Positions 63,061-64,000 of a stretch of DNA of 64,000 nucleotides are shown here, in pieces; the stretch's first letter is position 1, and each line of letters opens with the position of its first letter. A model generated the notes under the pieces. That model was not told where the DNA came from. It did no database searches and saw only the letters and a program-made list of their open reading frames with translations. A program made the position numbers and the translations under genes. The stretch is from JBNKFV01 sp050289485 (GTDB taxonomy: Bacteria; Pseudomonadota; Gammaproteobacteria; Pseudomonadales; Cellvibrionaceae), in contig JBNKFV010000009.1 in assembly GCA_050289485.1 (NCBI GenBank), positions 62,001 through 126,000 on the forward strand. The letters are read 5' to 3'.

Positions 63061-63144
63061 TCGCTTATCGTGCGTATCGGTTGTTCGCTTATTATGTTGT
63101 ACCATTATTCGCTTATTGTGTCGAGCGATAATTCGCTTATTGTG
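63061..63144. repeat. Four direct repeats with exact 24-bp period upstream of fic
   Basis: TCGCTTAT occurs at 63061, 63085, 63109 and 63133, exactly 24 bases apart; the third and fourth copies extend to TCGCTTATTGTG. The first copy is 12 bases from the fic ATG. The array resembles iterons or a cooperative operator, possibly for the AbiEi-like domain of the Fic protein. Read as protein it would give an HNKR repeat, but that frame overlaps fic and has no start signal. Confidence 0.85.
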
Positions 63145-63328
63145 CTGAATAGGTAGAGGGCGCAGAGCATTAAAGAGTAAACTTCTGCCCTTGGGGCAGG
63201 CCTTAGTAACACCGTCATCGTGAAGATGTGATAAGAGTGAGTAGGAATAAATTGCTGCAATGCTGCATGGTTCCGCTATTGGCACGGCTTTACGATGACC
63301 GCAAGATGTGTGCGTGTAGTACAAAATC

Positions 63329-63780
63329 GGAGATTTTTCCCTCCCCGCACCTATCTTGAGAAGGACGTTGCCCCGTCCGTTCTATCCTCTGGCGACGCTC
63401 TAAGCATCGAATTATCATTCTCTGGCAAGAGCTTATCTGGTGCGCTACCGATTTAAATCTATATGCTGCACCAGTAAACGTATGGCCGTTTAATCACCAC
63501 TTATGGGAGCCGCCGAGCTACCCCTAAGAACCCCATGGACAAGGCGGAGAATTTAGCTCTCCCCTTGTATCCCCATCAACCAGAAAGGAGAAGTTGCCTC
63601 TCCCTTCATGGACTTCCCATCAACCAAAGGGCACTTCATAGCCCCTTGGAACCCTCGACCAACCCTGCGCGGATTGGATGCCGTGAACGCTTTCGCCGTT
63701 CAATTACGACCACTTTTTCGCCAGTGGATTTCGACCAAGAAAACGTTCTTGGATGCGCGGTGTATAAAAAATAAGCTAGA
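63329..63780 (-). ncRNA. Candidate structured non-coding RNA, about 420 nt
   Basis: Eight hairpins follow one another. On the minus strand from the right: CCAAGAACGTTTTCTTGG (63735-63752); GAACG-GCGAAAG-CGTTC with a GAAA tetraloop (63685-63701); 9-bp (63624-63649), 11-bp (63583-63607) and 6+5-bp (63539-63568) hairpins; an irregular one near 63485-63527; CTGGTGC/GCACCAG (63437-63474); GGACG/CGTCC (63363-63378); and GGAG/CTCC with GATTTT at the end. The 9-bp and 11-bp stems contain G-U pairs only if the minus strand is transcribed; on the plus strand they would be A-C mismatches. The middle three hairpins are each introduced by GGTTGATGGG or GGTCGAGGG. Short open frames overlap it but look non-coding. 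I do not recognise the family. Confidence 0.5.
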
Positions 63781-63849
63781 TATATCTCTGGTTGTGAATT
63801 CCTCGATTTTCCCATATTCTCTCCTTTAGTTATGAGGGCAGAAAATGCT

Positions 63850-64000
63850 ATGACTGATCAAATATTGACCTTGAAAGAGGTCGCGGCATATTTAAAACTT
63901 GCTGAAAAAACGGCTTATAAGCTCGCCGCCGAAGGTAAATTACCGGGCTTTAAAGTCGGTGGAAGCTGGCGGTTTAAGGCAGTTGATATAGATCGCTGGA
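63850..64000 (+). CDS. Excisionase-type HTH protein (C-terminus outside window)
   Basis: At least 50 residues of a small DNA-binding protein with the excisionase/AlpA-like MerR domain: LTLKEVAAYLKLAEKTAYKLAAEGKLPGFKVGGSWRF and a start of an IDRW helix. ATG 63850 has GAGGG at a fair distance; an in-frame ATG at 63832 has none. Proteins like this are frequently the first gene of restriction-modification or other defence loci, as well as of excision modules. Which is true depends on sequence to the right. Confidence 0.8.
   Translation, partial: MTDQILTLKEVAAYLKLAEKTAYKLAAEGKLPGFKVGGSWRFKAVDIDRW

Noticed and set aside
63061..63144. CRISPR-like array
   Set aside because: Conserved units are only 8-12 bases with 24-base period, too short for CRISPR repeats and spacers, and no cas genes are near.
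63013..63324. Minus-strand frame of 103 codons with HNKR repeats
   Set aside because: It overlaps the start of fic, has no ribosome-binding site, and its repeat pattern is explained by the 24-bp DNA repeats.
63535..63774. Plus-strand frame of 79 codons in the structured region
   Set aside because: No ribosome-binding site or domain; composition follows the hairpins of the opposite strand.

Overview
The left four fifths (1 to about 51,000) is chromosome of a gammaproteobacterium related to Pseudomonas and especially to the Cellvibrio/Saccharophagus/Teredinibacter group. The reasons are gene order and content: rnr-rlmB followed, after an insertion of other genes, by rpsF-rpsR-membrane protein-rplI-dnaB; ytjB/serB/fimX/fimW in the Pseudomonas order; the epmB-efp-epmA set; and a biotin operon in which bioH and bioC are fused into one gene, an arrangement known from Saccharophagus and Teredinibacter. 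A secreted glycoside hydrolase family 3 enzyme, a large TonB-dependent receptor and several c-di-GMP proteins fit an aquatic, polymer-using bacterium.

Layout. 1-4,400: end of a PAS-GGDEF-EAL protein, a haem-motif lipoprotein, a TetR regulator and tRNA-Leu(CAG) with a partial duplication of its tail. 4,400-7,500: GH3 enzyme and a YchJ-like protein. 7,700-11,100: rnr and rlmB. 11,200-16,140: two spondin-domain proteins, a two-component system and a CNNM/CBS membrane protein. 16,250-20,120: ribosomal protein operon and dnaB. 20,200-26,240: panC, panD, acs, an Smr protein, a YceI protein and a cytochrome b561-YceI fusion. 26,280-33,190: ytjB, serB, fimX and fimW, with a 259-bp MITE-like palindromic element abutting the fimX start codon. 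33,300-39,000: EF-P modification set, cysE, srkA, comF. 39,080-43,890: BirA-type operator and bioB-bioF-bioHC-bioD. 44,100-50,820: small proteins, an SprA-like protein, aroG, a TonB receptor and a divergent purine nucleoside phosphorylase.

At 51,005 lies an initiator tRNA-Met whose 3' end also encodes the last codons of a large serine recombinase on the other strand. From there to the window end is an integrated, visibly AT-richer mobile element whose far end is not in the window. It holds: the serine recombinase; a six-gene minus-strand operon (57,793 to 53,239) encoding a Cys-rich peptide, a four-helix membrane protein, a lipoprotein, an exported von Willebrand A protein, a VirD4/TraG-type ATPase lacking its usual membrane anchor, and a small membrane protein, with no relaxase or VirB genes in sight; a regulator with an IS66-TnpA-like head; a tyrosine integrase with what looks like a complete attP (a tRNA-Tyr-type 3'-end core between two triplets of 12-bp arm repeats); an AlpA-type gene; a Fic protein with an AbiEi-like N-terminus and four 24-bp-spaced repeats in front of it; a roughly 420-nt intensely structured, probably untranslated region; and the start of an excisionase-type HTH gene cut by the window end.

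The most unusual items are the coupling-ATPase/VWA operon, the structured region at 63,329-63,780, and the attP sitting inside an element that appears to have entered by a different recombinase.
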